This document shows, piece after piece, positions 43,848 to 52,919 of a stretch of DNA of 64,000 bases (positions are counted from its first letter, which is position 1; each line of letters opens with the position of its first letter). The notes under the pieces were generated by a model, which ran no database searches, was not told the DNA's origin, and saw nothing but the letters and a program-made list of their open reading frames with translations. The DNA is from Carbonactinospora thermoautotrophica. GTDB lineage: Bacteria; Actinomycetota; Actinomycetes; Streptomycetales; Carbonactinosporaceae. Both the position numbers and the translations under genes were made by a program. The stretch covers positions 248,001 to 312,000 of the forward strand of contig NZ_JYIJ01000016.1 in the NCBI RefSeq assembly GCF_001543895.1, in the 5' to 3' direction.

Positions 43848-44345
43848 TCAGCGCCGGATCACCTGCAGGTAAGGGGCGGAATGCCGGACGTGTTGGCTCT
43901 CGCCCTCCGGGTGGTGGGCAGGGGTCGACGCATAGGGCACGGCTGCCGTCGGCTCGGGCCGCCAGGGGGGTAGTTCGGCGACGGCCACCGCCCCGCTCAC
44001 CACCGGGGCGCGCACCCGGAGCAGGTAGCAGGGGCGGAACTGCCGATGGTGCCGTTGCTGCTGCTCGGCGCAGGTGCCCGACGCGGCCAGGTCGACGGCG
44101 ACGTCCGGGCAGCCCGGATCGACGCCCCGGACCAGCGCCGTGTCCGCCGCCGTGCCCGGCGCGGGCCAGGTCGCGTTCCTGCGGAGCGGTGACCCGACTG
44201 TCCGGGCCGCAGCGGCCTCGGTCAGGTTCCCGATCGCGATCGCCGCGGTGAGCGGCGCGCTGTGGGTGTGGGCGTCGTGCGGGTCACCGTCGACGAGCAA
44301 AAAGCCAGCCAGCAGTGCCATGAGCACGCCGACCAGCCGCGCCAT
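43848..44345 (-). CDS. Small secreted hypothetical protein
   Basis: 165 residues with an N-terminal hydrophobic signal (LVGVLMALLAGFLLV) followed by a His/Asp-rich stretch (DGDPHDAHTH). The mature part has three cysteines (PGCPD, GTCAEQ, RPCYLL) and is Pro/Ala-rich with several His. GGAGG sits five bases before the ATG, which supports translation. I do not recognise a family. The histidines invite a metal-binding guess, but nothing proves it. Confidence 0.6.
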   Translation of the reverse strand: MARLVGVLMALLAGFLLVDGDPHDAHTHSAPLTAAIAIGNLTEAAAARTVGSPLRRNATWPAPGTAADTALVRGVDPGCPDVAVDLAASGTCAEQQQRHHRQFRPCYLLRVRAPVVSGAVAVAELPPWRPEPTAAVPYASTPAHHPEGESQHVRHSAPYLQVIRR

Positions 44346-44853
44346 CGGGCCCTCCGGATTTCTCTTGACGGGCTGTACCGGTCTTCGCCCGTTGAACCGC
44401 CTTCACCGGCTGAAACGGCAGACGCGGCGATCAGGATCCCACGCCCGAAAACTTGGCTTGATAAGCCCTTGCTTAATAAATCAGGCTGAAAGGAGATACT
44501 TCTGCCCTCTCCGGAAAGGCCGTTTCACGGCGCCGTCCCTTCAGCACGGTCCTCTCGCTGTCGCCCGCTCACCGGAGCCAGCCGAGGCGAGTCGCAGTCG
44601 CACAGGATCGGGTCGATCCGCGGGTCGAAGGTTTCTCGCCGTGCTTGGCGGGCGGCTCGGCCCGCGGCGCGCCCGGCTTGGCCGGGACCGCCGGGGCGCG
44701 GGCTGACCGCGCCGGTTTCTGGGCACGTCCCCGTGGGGGACAATTTCCCGGTCGATCTCCCGGGTCGCCACCGGAGGCGCGGGCGGCAGGTCTTCGACAT
44801 CCCCGACGGGGTACCTGACAACGGCCCGGCAGCGGGTCCGGACGGAGGTGGAC
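44346..44853. other. Intergenic region before GT87-type gene
   Basis: No convincing gene. An AT-rich patch with inverted TTGATAAG/CTTAATAA-like elements lies at about 44455-44485, followed by AAAGGAGAT at about 44489-44497, a ribosome-site look-alike with no usable start behind it. Probably promoter DNA for one or both flanking genes. Confidence 0.35.
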
Positions 44854-46167
44854 GTGAACGAGGGCGGACTCACCGGGGAGCGGACCTCGGCCGCGCGACC
44901 GCCCGGCGTGCCCTGGTGGGCCACGGTCGCACTCACCTGGCTGGTCACCCGCTGGGCCGTGCTCGCCCCCGCGCTCGCGGACGACGAGCCGTGGAACCAC
45001 GCGGAGACCGGGGACATCCGCTTCTACGCGGCCTGGCTGCCCGTGCTCTGGCAGGGCCGTTTCCCCGCCGACGACCAGGCCTGGCAGTACCCGCCCGGGG
45101 CCGCGCTGCCGATGCTGCTCCCCGACCTGCTGGCGGACGGGGACATGACTCGGTATTTCCATGGGTTCGTCGGCCTGGTGCTGCTGACCGACCTGGCCGT
45201 GTTCCTGCTCCTGGTGCGCGCGGGCGCCCGCAGCGGCAGCGTGCTCGGCGCCTGGTTTTGGACGTTCGCCATCCCGCTGCTCGGCCTGATCTGCTACGCG
45301 CGGATCGACGTGCCTGTCACCGCGCTGGCGGTGGCCGCGCTGGTCGCCCCCGGACCGGTGCTCGGCGGGGCGCTGATCGGCGTGGGCACACTGGTCAAGG
45401 GCTGGCCGATCCTGCTGCTCGCCGGGTACCGCCGCTGGCGCGGCACGCTTACGGCCGGCCTGGCCGCGCTGGCCGTCACCGGGCTCGGGGCGCTGGCCGC
45501 CTGGGCGTACCTCCCGGGTGCGTTCGGCTTCCTGGAGCAGCAGCAGGAGCGCGGACTGGAGGTCGAGGCGGTCGCCGCCGCCCCGCTGCTGCTGACCCGC
45601 CCGCTCGGCTCCCCGCTGGAGGTGAAGTACCGGTACGGTTCCTGGGAGCTGGTCGGCCCGCACGTGGACACCGCCCTGCTGGTGTGCCAGCTGGGGCTCG
45701 TGGCCGGCGGCCTGTTCCTGCTCGCCTGCTGGTGGCGGGCCTGCTGGAGCCCGCCGGTCCTCGCCGACTTCGCGCTCACCGCGGTTCTGATCTCGATGGT
45801 CACCAGCCGGGTGCTCAGCCCCCAGTACCTCATCTGGGCGGCCGGCCTGGCCGCCGCCTGCCTCACCCGACGGGACACCAGCCAGCGTCCGGTGGCCGCG
45901 CTGCTGCTCGCCTGCTGCGTGCTCACCCAGGTGGAGTTCCCCATCCTGTGGGACGGGATCTTCGACCGCGGTCCGGACGTGGCCGTGGTGGTCGCGGTCC
46001 GCAACGCGCTCCTGACGTGGGCGACCCTCTGGGCGGGCGTCCGGTTGTGGCGCTCGACCCGGGGCGGGCGCGACCTGGCCGCCTCTCGCCCCGCCGCCGA
46101 CCGGTGCTCACCTGACAGTCGGATGACAGTCGGAACCGCAGGGCACCTAAATCCCCTGGACGCGTGA
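44854..46167 (+). CDS. GT87-type (DUF2029) membrane glycosyltransferase-like protein
   Basis: 437-residue polytopic membrane protein of the polyprenol-phosphate-mannose-dependent transferase type. Ten or so hydrophobic helices are visible; ETGDIRFYAAWLPVL with an early Asp and WQYPPGAAL are the family's N-terminal blocks and SRVLSPQYLIWAAGLAA is its C-terminal mark. Such proteins build mannose- or arabinose-containing glycolipids outside the membrane. The GTG start 44854 stands five bases after GGAGG; GTG 44848 overlaps that site. The acceptor is unknown. Confidence 0.82.
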   Translation: MNEGGLTGERTSAARPPGVPWWATVALTWLVTRWAVLAPALADDEPWNHAETGDIRFYAAWLPVLWQGRFPADDQAWQYPPGAALPMLLPDLLADGDMTRYFHGFVGLVLLTDLAVFLLLVRAGARSGSVLGAWFWTFAIPLLGLICYARIDVPVTALAVAALVAPGPVLGGALIGVGTLVKGWPILLLAGYRRWRGTLTAGLAALAVTGLGALAAWAYLPGAFGFLEQQQERGLEVEAVAAAPLLLTRPLGSPLEVKYRYGSWELVGPHVDTALLVCQLGLVAGGLFLLACWWRACWSPPVLADFALTAVLISMVTSRVLSPQYLIWAAGLAAACLTRRDTSQRPVAALLLACCVLTQVEFPILWDGIFDRGPDVAVVVAVRNALLTWATLWAGVRLWRSTRGGRDLAASRPAADRCSPDSRMTVGTAGHLNPLDA

Positions 46168-46273
46168 CAACGTTGGACGAAGCTCGGCTGCGGGTACCGG
46201 ATGAAGACAGCTAGCCTTGTTGTTTGGCCTACCGGTGATATCTCCGATGAAGCGGAAGAGGGCGGTTCCCGCC

Positions 46274-49200
46274 GTGTCGTCACAGTCGTCGTCACAGTCG
46301 CCGAACAACCCCGTTGCTGGCTTCGGCCCCAACGAATGGCTCGTGGATGAGCTCTACCAGCAGTACCTGAAGGACCCGAACTCCGTAGACCGCGCTTGGT
46401 GGGACTTCTTCGCTGACTACCATCCCGTGTCAGAGGAGAGCAGCGAAGGCGCTGCCGCCGCGAAGGTCGCGCCCAAGGAGACGTCCAAGGAGACGTCCAA
46501 GGAGACGCAGCCCGCCGGCGACGGACAGGTACCGACCACCGCGACGACGATCACGACGCCCAAACCGTCGGAGACACATCCGGCGACGCCGGTCAAGGAG
46601 CCCGAGCCGGCCCCGCCGCGGCCCGTCTCCACCGAACCCAAGGCCGAGCCGAAGCCGGTCGCCGAGGCCGAGGTCGTGCCGCTGCGCGGCATCGCGGCCC
46701 GGACCGCCGCCAACATGGAGACCAGCCTGGAGGTGCCGACCGCGACCAGCGTGCGGGCGGTGCCGGCCAAGCTGCTCATCGACAACCGGGTGGTGATCAA
46801 CAACCACCTGGCCCGCAAGCGCGGCGGCAAGGTCTCGTTCACCCACATCATCGGCTACGCGCTGGTCCAGGCGCTGAAGTCGATGCCGGAGATGAACTAC
46901 AGCTACACCGAGGTGGACGGGAAGCCCGCGCTGGTGAAGCCGGCGCACATCAACCTGGGCCTCGCGATCGACCTGGTCAAGCCGGACGGGTCTCGCCAGC
47001 TCGTCGTGCCGAGCATCAAGAAGTGCGAGACCATGGACTTCCGCCAGTTCTGGCAGGCGTACGAGGAGATCGTCCGCAAGGCCCGGAACAACAAGCTCAC
47101 GCTGGACGACTTCCAGGGCACCACGATCAGCCTGACCAACCCGGGCACGATCGGCACGGTTCACTCGGTGCCGCGCCTGATGAAAGGCCAGGGCTGCATC
47201 ATCGGCGTCGGCGCCATGGAGTACCCGGCCGAGTACCAGGGCTGCTCGCCGGAGACGCTGGCGCGGCTGGCGGTCAGCAAGGTCATGACGCTGACCTCCA
47301 CCTACGACCACCGGATCATCCAGGGCGCCCAGTCCGGGGAGTTCCTGCGCCGCGTCCACCAGCTGCTGCTGGGCGAGGACGGCTTCTACGACGAGATCTT
47401 CCGGTCGCTGCGTATCCCGTACGAGCCGGTCCGCTGGGTCCAGGACATCCCGGCCAGCCACGAGGACGACATCAACAAGACCGCGCGGGTGATGGAGCTG
47501 ATCCACTCCTACCGCGTGCGCGGTCACCTCATGGCCGACACCGACCCGCTGGAGTACAAGCAGCGCCGCCACCCGGACCTCGACATCCTCCAGCACGGCC
47601 TGACGCTGTGGGACCTGGAGCGGGAGTTCCCGACCGGCGGCTTCGGCGGCAAGCCGATGATGACGCTGCGGGAGATCCTGGGCGTGTTGCGCGACTCGTA
47701 CTGTCGCACGGTCGGCATCGAGTACATGCACATCCAGGACCCCGAGCAGCGGCGCTGGATCCAGGAGCGGGTCGAGGTCCCGCACGAGAAGCCGAGCCGC
47801 GAGGAGCAGCTACGCATTCTGCGCCGGCTGAACGCGGCCGAGGCGTTCGAGACGTTCCTGCAGACCAAGTACGTCGGGCAGAAGCGGTTCTCGCTGGAGG
47901 GCGGGGAGTCGCTGATCCCGCTGCTCGACGCGGTGCTCTCGGCGGCGGCCCAGAACCGCCTGGACGAGGTCTGCATCGGCATGGCCCACCGCGGCCGGCT
48001 GAACGTGCTGGCGAACATCGTCGGCAAGTCCTACGCGCAGATCTTCCGCGAGTTCGAGGGCAACATCGACCCGAAGACCGCGCACGGCTCCGGCGACGTG
48101 AAGTACCATCTGGGCGCGGATGGCGTGTTCTCGGCGCCGGACGGTTCCCAGGTCAAGGTGACGTTGGTCGCCAACCCCAGCCATCTGGAGGCGGTGGACC
48201 CGGTCCTGGAGGGCGTGGTCCGTGCCAAGCAGGACATCATCGACAAGGCGTCCGCCGGCTTCACCGTGCTGCCGATCCTGATCCACGGAGACGCGGCGTT
48301 CGCCGGCCAGGGCGTGGTCGCCGAGACGCTGAACCTCTCGCAGCTGCGCGGCTACCGGACCGGCGGCACCGTGCACATCGTGGTGAACAACCAGGTGGGC
48401 TTCACCACCTCGCCCGCGTCCAGCCGGTCGAGCATCTACTGCACCGACGTGGCCCGGATGATCGAGGCGCCGGTGTTCCACGTGAACGGCGACGACCCTG
48501 AGGCGGTCGTCCGGGTGGCGCGGCTGGCGTTCGAGTTCCGCCAGGCGTTCAAGAAGGACGTCGTCATCGACCTGGTCTGCTACCGACGGCGCGGCCACAA
48601 CGAGGCGGACAACCCCTCGTTCACCCAGCCGCTCATGTACAGCCTGATCGACCAGAAGCGGTCGGTCCGCAAGCTGTACACCGAGGCGCTGATCGGCCGC
48701 GGTGACATCACGGTCGAGGAGGCAGAGCAGGCGCTCAAGGACTACCAGGAGCAGCTGGAGCGCGTCTTCGCCGAGGTGCGTGAGGCGGCCAAGCAGCCGG
48801 TGGAGCCGCACACCCCGCAGGTCGGGCCGGAGTGGGCGGACGTGCCGACCACGGTCACCGACGAGGTGATCAAGCGGATCGTCGAGTCCCAGATCAACCT
48901 GCCGGAGGGCTTCACCGTCCACCCGCGCCTGCTGCCGCAGCTGCAAAAGCGGGCGACGATGATCGAGGACGACTCGATCGACTGGGCCATGGGCGAGACC
49001 CTGGCCATCGGGTCACTGCTCATGGAGGGCCACCCGGTCCGGCTGGCCGGCCAGGACTCCCGGCGCGGCACCTTCGGCCAGCGGCATGCGGTGATCGTCG
49101 ACCAGAAGACCGGCGAGGAGTACACCCCGCTGGCCAACCTGTCCGAGGACCAGGCGAAGTTCACCGTGTACGACTCGCTGCTGAGCGAGTTCGCGGCGAT

Positions 49201-49996
49201 GGGCTTCGAGTACGGCTACTCGCTGGCCCGGCCGAACGCGCTGGTCATGTGGGAGGCTCAGTTCGGTGACTTCGCCAACGGCGCCCAGTCGGTCATCGAC
49301 GAGTTCATCAGCTCGGGCGAGCAGAAGTGGGGCCAGCGCTCGCGGGTGGTCCTGCTGCTGCCGCACGGCTACGAGGGCCAGGGCCCGGACCACTCCTCGG
49401 CGCGCATCGAGCGGTACCTGTCGCTGTGCGCGCAGAACAACATGACGGTCGCGTACCCGACGCTGCCGTCGCAGTACTTCCACCTGCTGCGCTGGCAGGT
49501 CCACTCGCCACTGGTACGGCCCCTGGTGGTGTTCACGCCGAAGTCGATGCTGCGGCTCAAGGCGGCGACGTCGGCCGTGGAGGAGTTCGTCTCCGGCGCC
49601 TTCCGGCCGGTGCTCGGCGACCGGGTGGACGCCCAGGGTGTGCGGCGCGTGCTGCTCTGCTCCGGCAAGGTCTACTACGACCTGGACTCCTACCGGCGCC
49701 GGCACAACCTGACCGACACGGCGATCATCCGGGTCGAGCGGCTGTACCCGCTGCCCGCGGCGGAGATCGTGGCGGAGCTGGGCAAGTACCCGAACGCCCA
49801 GGAGCTGCGCTGGGTCCAGGAGGAGCCGGCGAACCAGGGCCCCTGGCCGTTCATGGCCCTCCACCTGCCCGAACACCTCGGCGGCCGGCTGCTGTACCGG
49901 GTGTCGCGACCCGCGTCGTCCGCGCCCGCGGTCGGCTCGGCGGCCGTCCACGAGATGGAGCAGAGGGCCCTCGTGGAGCAGGCGTTCGCAAGCTGA
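46274..49996 (+). CDS. kgd: Multifunctional 2-oxoglutarate dehydrogenase E1/E2 (Kgd)
   Basis: Large fused enzyme of the actinobacterial type, 1240 residues. It decarboxylates 2-oxoglutarate with thiamine diphosphate and passes the succinyl group on in the dehydrogenase complex. N-terminal [16 protein letters not shown] is the E1 tail segment; a Lys/Glu/Pro-rich linker with KETS repeats follows, then an E2-type acyltransferase domain ([16 protein letters not shown] to [13 protein letters not shown]), and then E1 with [35 protein letters not shown] and the pyrimidine domain to the C-terminus. GTG 46274 fits the family's start; ATG 46247 is possible. The small gene after it is its usual neighbour. 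Confidence 0.95.
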   Translation: MSSQSSSQSPNNPVAGFGPNEWLVDELYQQYLKDPNSVDRAWWDFFADYHPVSEESSEGAAAAKVAPKETSKETSKETQPAGDGQVPTTATTITTPKPSETHPATPVKEPEPAPPRPVSTEPKAEPKPVAEAEVVPLRGIAARTAANMETSLEVPTATSVRAVPAKLLIDNRVVINNHLARKRGGKVSFTHIIGYALVQALKSMPEMNYSYTEVDGKPALVKPAHINLGLAIDLVKPDGSRQLVVPSIKKCETMDFRQFWQAYEEIVRKARNNKLTLDDFQGTTISLTNPGTIGTVHSVPRLMKGQGCIIGVGAMEYPAEYQGCSPETLARLAVSKVMTLTSTYDHRIIQGAQSGEFLRRVHQLLLGEDGFYDEIFRSLRIPYEPVRWVQDIPASHEDDINKTARVMELIHSYRVRGHLMADTDPLEYKQRRHPDLDILQHGLTLWDLEREFPTGGFGGKPMMTLREILGVLRDSYCRTVGIEYMHIQDPEQRRWIQERVEVPHEKPSREEQLRILRRLNAAEAFETFLQTKYVGQKRFSLEGGESLIPLLDAVLSAAAQNRLDEVCIGMAHRGRLNVLANIVGKSYAQIFREFEGNIDPKTAHGSGDVKYHLGADGVFSAPDGSQVKVTLVANPSHLEAVDPVLEGVVRAKQDIIDKASAGFTVLPILIHGDAAFAGQGVVAETLNLSQLRGYRTGGTVHIVVNNQVGFTTSPASSRSSIYCTDVARMIEAPVFHVNGDDPEAVVRVARLAFEFRQAFKKDVVIDLVCYRRRGHNEADNPSFTQPLMYSLIDQKRSVRKLYTEALIGRGDITVEEAEQALKDYQEQLERVFAEVREAAKQPVEPHTPQVGPEWADVPTTVTDEVIKRIVESQINLPEGFTVHPRLLPQLQKRATMIEDDSIDWAMGETLAIGSLLMEGHPVRLAGQDSRRGTFGQRHAVIVDQKTGEEYTPLANLSEDQAKFTVYDSLLSEFAAMGFEYGYSLARPNALVMWEAQFGDFANGAQSVIDEFISSGEQKWGQRSRVVLLLPHGYEGQGPDHSSARIERYLSLCAQNNMTVAYPTLPSQYFHLLRWQVHSPLVRPLVVFTPKSMLRLKAATSAVEEFVSGAFRPVLGDRVDAQGVRRVLLCSGKVYYDLDSYRRRHNLTDTAIIRVERLYPLPAAEIVAELGKYPNAQELRWVQEEPANQGPWPFMALHLPEHLGGRLLYRVSRPASSAPAVGSAAVHEMEQRALVEQAFAS

Positions 49997-50005
49997 GGTT
50001 CAACG

Positions 50006-50182
50006 GTGTACTTCACAGACCGCGGTATCGAGGAGCTGGCGGAGCGTCGCGGCGAGGAGGAGGTCACGCTGGCCTGGCTCGCCGACCGGCTGCGCCTGTT
50101 CGTGGACCTGAACCCTGAGTTCGAAGCGCCGATCGATCGCCTGGCGACCTGGCTCGCCCGGCTCGACGACGAGGACGAGTGA
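50006..50182 (+). CDS. DUF6104-type small protein downstream of kgd
   Basis: 58-residue acidic protein beginning (V)YFTDRGIEELAERRGEEE and ending in LARLDDEDE. The conserved FVDLNPEFE and DRLATWLARLDD blocks match the short protein found next to 2-oxoglutarate dehydrogenase E1 in many actinobacteria. The GTG start is nine bases after the kgd stop; a GAGG lies about ten bases upstream. Co-transcription with kgd is near certain, suggesting a role with the complex, but the function is not known to me. A terminator follows. Confidence 0.85.
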   Translation: MYFTDRGIEELAERRGEEEVTLAWLADRLRLFVDLNPEFEAPIDRLATWLARLDDEDE

Positions 50183-50192
50183 GGTTCACGGC

Positions 50193-50226
50193 CCGGAGGA
50201 TCCCGCCGTCGGGCGGGATCCTCCGG
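50193..50226 (+). terminator. Terminator of the kgd operon
   Basis: Fifteen-base perfect arms (CCGGAGGATCCCGCC and complement) with a four-base loop, ten bases after the small gene's stop. Confidence 0.8.
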
Positions 50227-50245
50227 CGCGTCCTTGCCTTCGCGA

Positions 50246-50290
50246 CACTCGCGATATATCGTCTTCTCGAGACGCTCGCGATATGTCGCA
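50246..50290. promoter_or_regulatory. Repeated operator, probably for the PadR regulator
   Basis: CTCGCGATAT occurs at 50248-50257 and 50275-50284, 27 bases apart, within longer copies (CACTCGCGATATATCG and CGCTCGCGATATGTCG). CGATATATCG in the first is a perfect palindrome. The second copy abuts the ribosome site of the DUF4097 gene, so binding would block both transcription and perhaps translation. Similar CGATATATCG sites precede DUF4097-PadR pairs in other actinobacteria as I recall. Confidence 0.75.
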
Positions 50291-50303
50291 AGAAGGGGGC
50301 GCC

Positions 50304-51209
50304 ATGACGCGGTGGGAGATCGACCAGCCCCGCGAGCTGACCTTCGATCCTGTCCGCTCGGTGCACGTCACCGTCGTCAGCGGGAACGTAAACGTGGTCG
50401 GCGCCGACGGGCCGGTCCGGCTGGAGGTGACCAGGATCACCGCGCCCCCGCTGGTCGTCGAGCAAGAAGGGGAGGAGTTGCTCGTCGCGTACCGCGACTG
50501 GCCCTGGCGGGGCGTTTTCGACTGGGTCGGGAAGGACTTCCAGGACTGGTCGTGGAAGGACGCGCTGGGCAAGCTCGCCCGCCTGTTCCACGCCCGCTAC
50601 CAGGCCGACGTGACGCTCGCGGTGCCGTACGACTCCACCGTGAAGGTGAACCTGCTCAGCGGACCGGTGGTGCTCTCGGACCTGGCGGGCGAGGTATCGG
50701 CGCGCACGATGTCCGGCACGCTCACGCTGCAGAGCCTGGCCGGCCGGGTGGACGCGGAGGTGGTGTCCGGCGACATCGAGGCCGAGAGCGTGGCCGGCGA
50801 CCTGCGGGCCTCGGTCATGTCGGGCAGCGTGGTCGCCGCGGGCTGCCTGTCCCGCCGGGTCGACGCGCGGGCCACCTCCGGAGACATCACCCTCGACCTC
50901 GCCAACCCGCACATCGAGTCGGTGGCGGCCACCACGGTCTCCGGGGAGGTGATCGTCCGGATCCCGCGCGACGCCTGTCTCGAGGTCTCCGCGACCGCGG
51001 TATCGGGCAAGCTGGCCAGCACCTTCGAGGAGCTGCGGGCCGAGCGCGGGCCCGGTCAGTCCACCCTGTCCGGCAGGATCGGCTCGGTCCCGCCCGGGCG
51101 CGGCGTTCCCGGTCGCCTGTCGATCGGCATCACGTCCGGCCACGGCTCAATCCTGCGCTCGGACCAGCCGTGCCACGGAGCGAAGCCACCGAGGAGAACC
51201 TGTGATTGA
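50304..51209 (+). CDS. DUF4097 family beta-helix-like protein
   Basis: 301-residue protein of the DUF4097 (putative adhesin-like) family. It shows the characteristic repeated strands: VTVVSGNVNVVG, ARTMSGTLTLQSLAGRVDA, VVSGDIEAESVAGDLRAS, VMSGSVVAAG and TTVSGEVIVRI. These would stack as a right-handed beta-solenoid. No signal peptide is seen. ATG 50304 is chosen over 50283 because AGAAGGGGG lies directly before it. It is followed nine bases later by padR; such pairs are common in actinobacteria and probably respond to envelope stress, but the role is unproven. Confidence 0.88.
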   Translation: MTRWEIDQPRELTFDPVRSVHVTVVSGNVNVVGADGPVRLEVTRITAPPLVVEQEGEELLVAYRDWPWRGVFDWVGKDFQDWSWKDALGKLARLFHARYQADVTLAVPYDSTVKVNLLSGPVVLSDLAGEVSARTMSGTLTLQSLAGRVDAEVVSGDIEAESVAGDLRASVMSGSVVAAGCLSRRVDARATSGDITLDLANPHIESVAATTVSGEVIVRIPRDACLEVSATAVSGKLASTFEELRAERGPGQSTLSGRIGSVPPGRGVPGRLSIGITSGHGSILRSDQPCHGAKPPRRTCD

Positions 51210-51218
51210 GGTGTCCGC

Positions 51219-51809
51219 ATGAGCCCGGTCTTCGGTCACGGGCGGCTCCGGCTGTACCTGCTGAAGCTGCTCGACGAAAGCCCCCGGCACGGGTACGACA
51301 TCATCCGGCAGCTGGAGGACCGATTCATGGGCCTGTACGCGCCCTCCGCCGGCACGGTGTACCCGCGCCTGCAACGGCTGGAGAGCGAAGGCCTGGTCAC
51401 GCGGACCGAGGAGCCCGACGGCCGCAAGGTCTACCGCATCACCGAGGCCGGCCGCGAGGAGCTGCGCCAGCGTGCGGACGAGCTGCACGAGCTGGAGGAG
51501 GAGCTGCGGGTCTCCCTCCAGGACCTGGCCAAGGAGATCCGCAACGAGGTCCGCGGTTCGGTCCGCAACCTGCGCGAGGAGCTCAAGCAGGCCGCCCGCG
51601 AGGTGCGCCGGCAGCAGCGGCACGCCGCCCGCGAGGCGCGGTCCGCAGGCGGCGAGTGGCGGGAGCTGGCCTCGCTGCTGGAGCAGTTCCGCTTCGAGGC
51701 GGGCTACCGGGCCCGCGAATGGAGCCTGTCGCCGGAGCAGTTGCGCGAGATCCGCGAGATCGTGCAGGACGCGCTGCGCCGGATTCAGGAGGTGCTGGAG
51801 CGGCGGTGA
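51219..51809 (+). CDS. PadR-family transcriptional regulator
   Basis: 196 residues. The N-terminal winged helix has the PadR pattern LLKLLDESPRHGYDIIRQLED, SAGTVYPRLQRLESEGLV and GRKVYRITEAGREEL. A very long charged helical region follows (about 85-140, coiled-coil-like, rich in Glu and Arg), then a C-terminal helical part. It lies nine bases after the DUF4097 stop, so is co-transcribed, and likely represses that operon through the repeats at 50246-50290. Confidence 0.92.
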   Translation: MSPVFGHGRLRLYLLKLLDESPRHGYDIIRQLEDRFMGLYAPSAGTVYPRLQRLESEGLVTRTEEPDGRKVYRITEAGREELRQRADELHELEEELRVSLQDLAKEIRNEVRGSVRNLREELKQAAREVRRQQRHAAREARSAGGEWRELASLLEQFRFEAGYRAREWSLSPEQLREIREIVQDALRRIQEVLERR

Positions 51810-51811
51810 CG

Positions 51812-51851
51812 CCCGGTGCGTGTGCGCGTCGCGACGCGCACACGCACCGGG
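51812..51851. terminator. Bidirectional terminator, 40-bp perfect palindrome
   Basis: CCCGGTGCGTGTGCGCGTCG plus its exact complement, no loop spacer, between convergent padR and the MDR oxidoreductase gene. Confidence 0.85.
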
Positions 51852-51859
51852 ATCTCCGG

Positions 51860-52825
51860 TCAGAGGGTGAAGACGATCTTGCCGAAAAGCTCGCCCCTCG
51901 CCATCTTCTCGAAACCGCGGCGCGCCTCCGTGAGCGGCATGACCTCGTCGATCACCGGGCGCACCCCGGCCGTCTGGCACAGCTTGACCAGCTTCCCCAG
52001 CTCGTCACGGGTGCCCATGGTGGAACCGACCACGCGCAGCTGGAGGAAGAACACCCGGTTGAGCTCGGCCGAAGGGTTGAACCCGCTGGTCGCGCCGGAC
52101 ACCACGAGCGTGCCGCCGGGCCGCAGCGCCCGCAGCGAGTGACCCCAGGTGGCCGCGCCCACGGTCTCCATCACGGCGTCCACCCGGTCCGGCAGCTTGG
52201 CGCCGCGCTCGAACACCGCGTCCGCGCCGAGGTCGAGGGCGCGCTTGCGCTTGGCCTCGCTACCGCTGGTCGCCCACACCCGCAGGCCGGCGGCCTTGCC
52301 GAGCACGATGAGGGCGGTCGCGACGCCGCCGCCCGCGCCCTGCACCAGCACGGTGTCACCGGGCTGCACCCCACCCTGGGTGAACAGCATCCGGTACGCG
52401 GTGAGCCAGGCCGTGGGCAGACAGGCGGCCTCCTCCCAGGACAGCTCCGGCGGCTTGGGCACCAGGTTGCGCCGGGGCACGACGACTTTCTCGGCGAAGG
52501 TCCCGTCGTACTTCTCCGACAGCAGGCTGCGCCGCGGATCCAGGGTCTCGTCCCCCAGCCAGTCGGGGTCACTGATCACCGAGTGGATGACGACCTCGTC
52601 GCCGTTCTCGTCCACGCCGGCACCGTCGCAGCCCAGCACGATCGGCAGCCGGTCTTCACGGATCCCCACGCCGCGCAGCGTCCACAGATCGTGGTGGTTC
52701 AACGACGCGGCCTTCACGGTCACGGTCGCCCAGCCGTCGGGCGCGGCCGGGTCGGGTCGCTCCCCCAGTTCGAGGCCGGAGAGCGGGTCGTCGGCGTTGA
52801 AACGAGCAGCGGTCACGGCGAACAT
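51860..52825 (-). CDS. MDR-superfamily zinc-type/quinone oxidoreductase-like enzyme
   Basis: 321-residue medium-chain dehydrogenase/reductase. GroES-like N-terminal half has SLNHHDLWTLRG and VLGCDGAGV. The nucleotide fold has VLVQGAGGGVATALI and the strand ending ATSGSEAKRKRALDLGAD in pieces, as in NADPH-dependent quinone oxidoreductases. The structural-zinc cysteines are absent, which fits the quinone reductase branch. Start ATG 52825. The substrate is unknown. Confidence 0.88.
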   Translation of the reverse strand: MFAVTAARFNADDPLSGLELGERPDPAAPDGWATVTVKAASLNHHDLWTLRGVGIREDRLPIVLGCDGAGVDENGDEVVIHSVISDPDWLGDETLDPRRSLLSEKYDGTFAEKVVVPRRNLVPKPPELSWEEAACLPTAWLTAYRMLFTQGGVQPGDTVLVQGAGGGVATALIVLGKAAGLRVWATSGSEAKRKRALDLGADAVFERGAKLPDRVDAVMETVGAATWGHSLRALRPGGTLVVSGATSGFNPSAELNRVFFLQLRVVGSTMGTRDELGKLVKLCQTAGVRPVIDEVMPLTEARRGFEKMARGELFGKIVFTL

Positions 52826-52919
52826 GACACGACCTTAGTGCCCGACGCAGTGCCCGGCGCAGCGACGTGGCTGTGGCACCTGCCACAGTCTGCCCGCATG
52901 GGCCGGCGGCCGCTGACCG

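Noticed and set aside
44489-44510. AAAGGAGAT ribosome-site look-alike
   Set aside because: No ATG, GTG or TTG start with a sensible product follows at the right distance.
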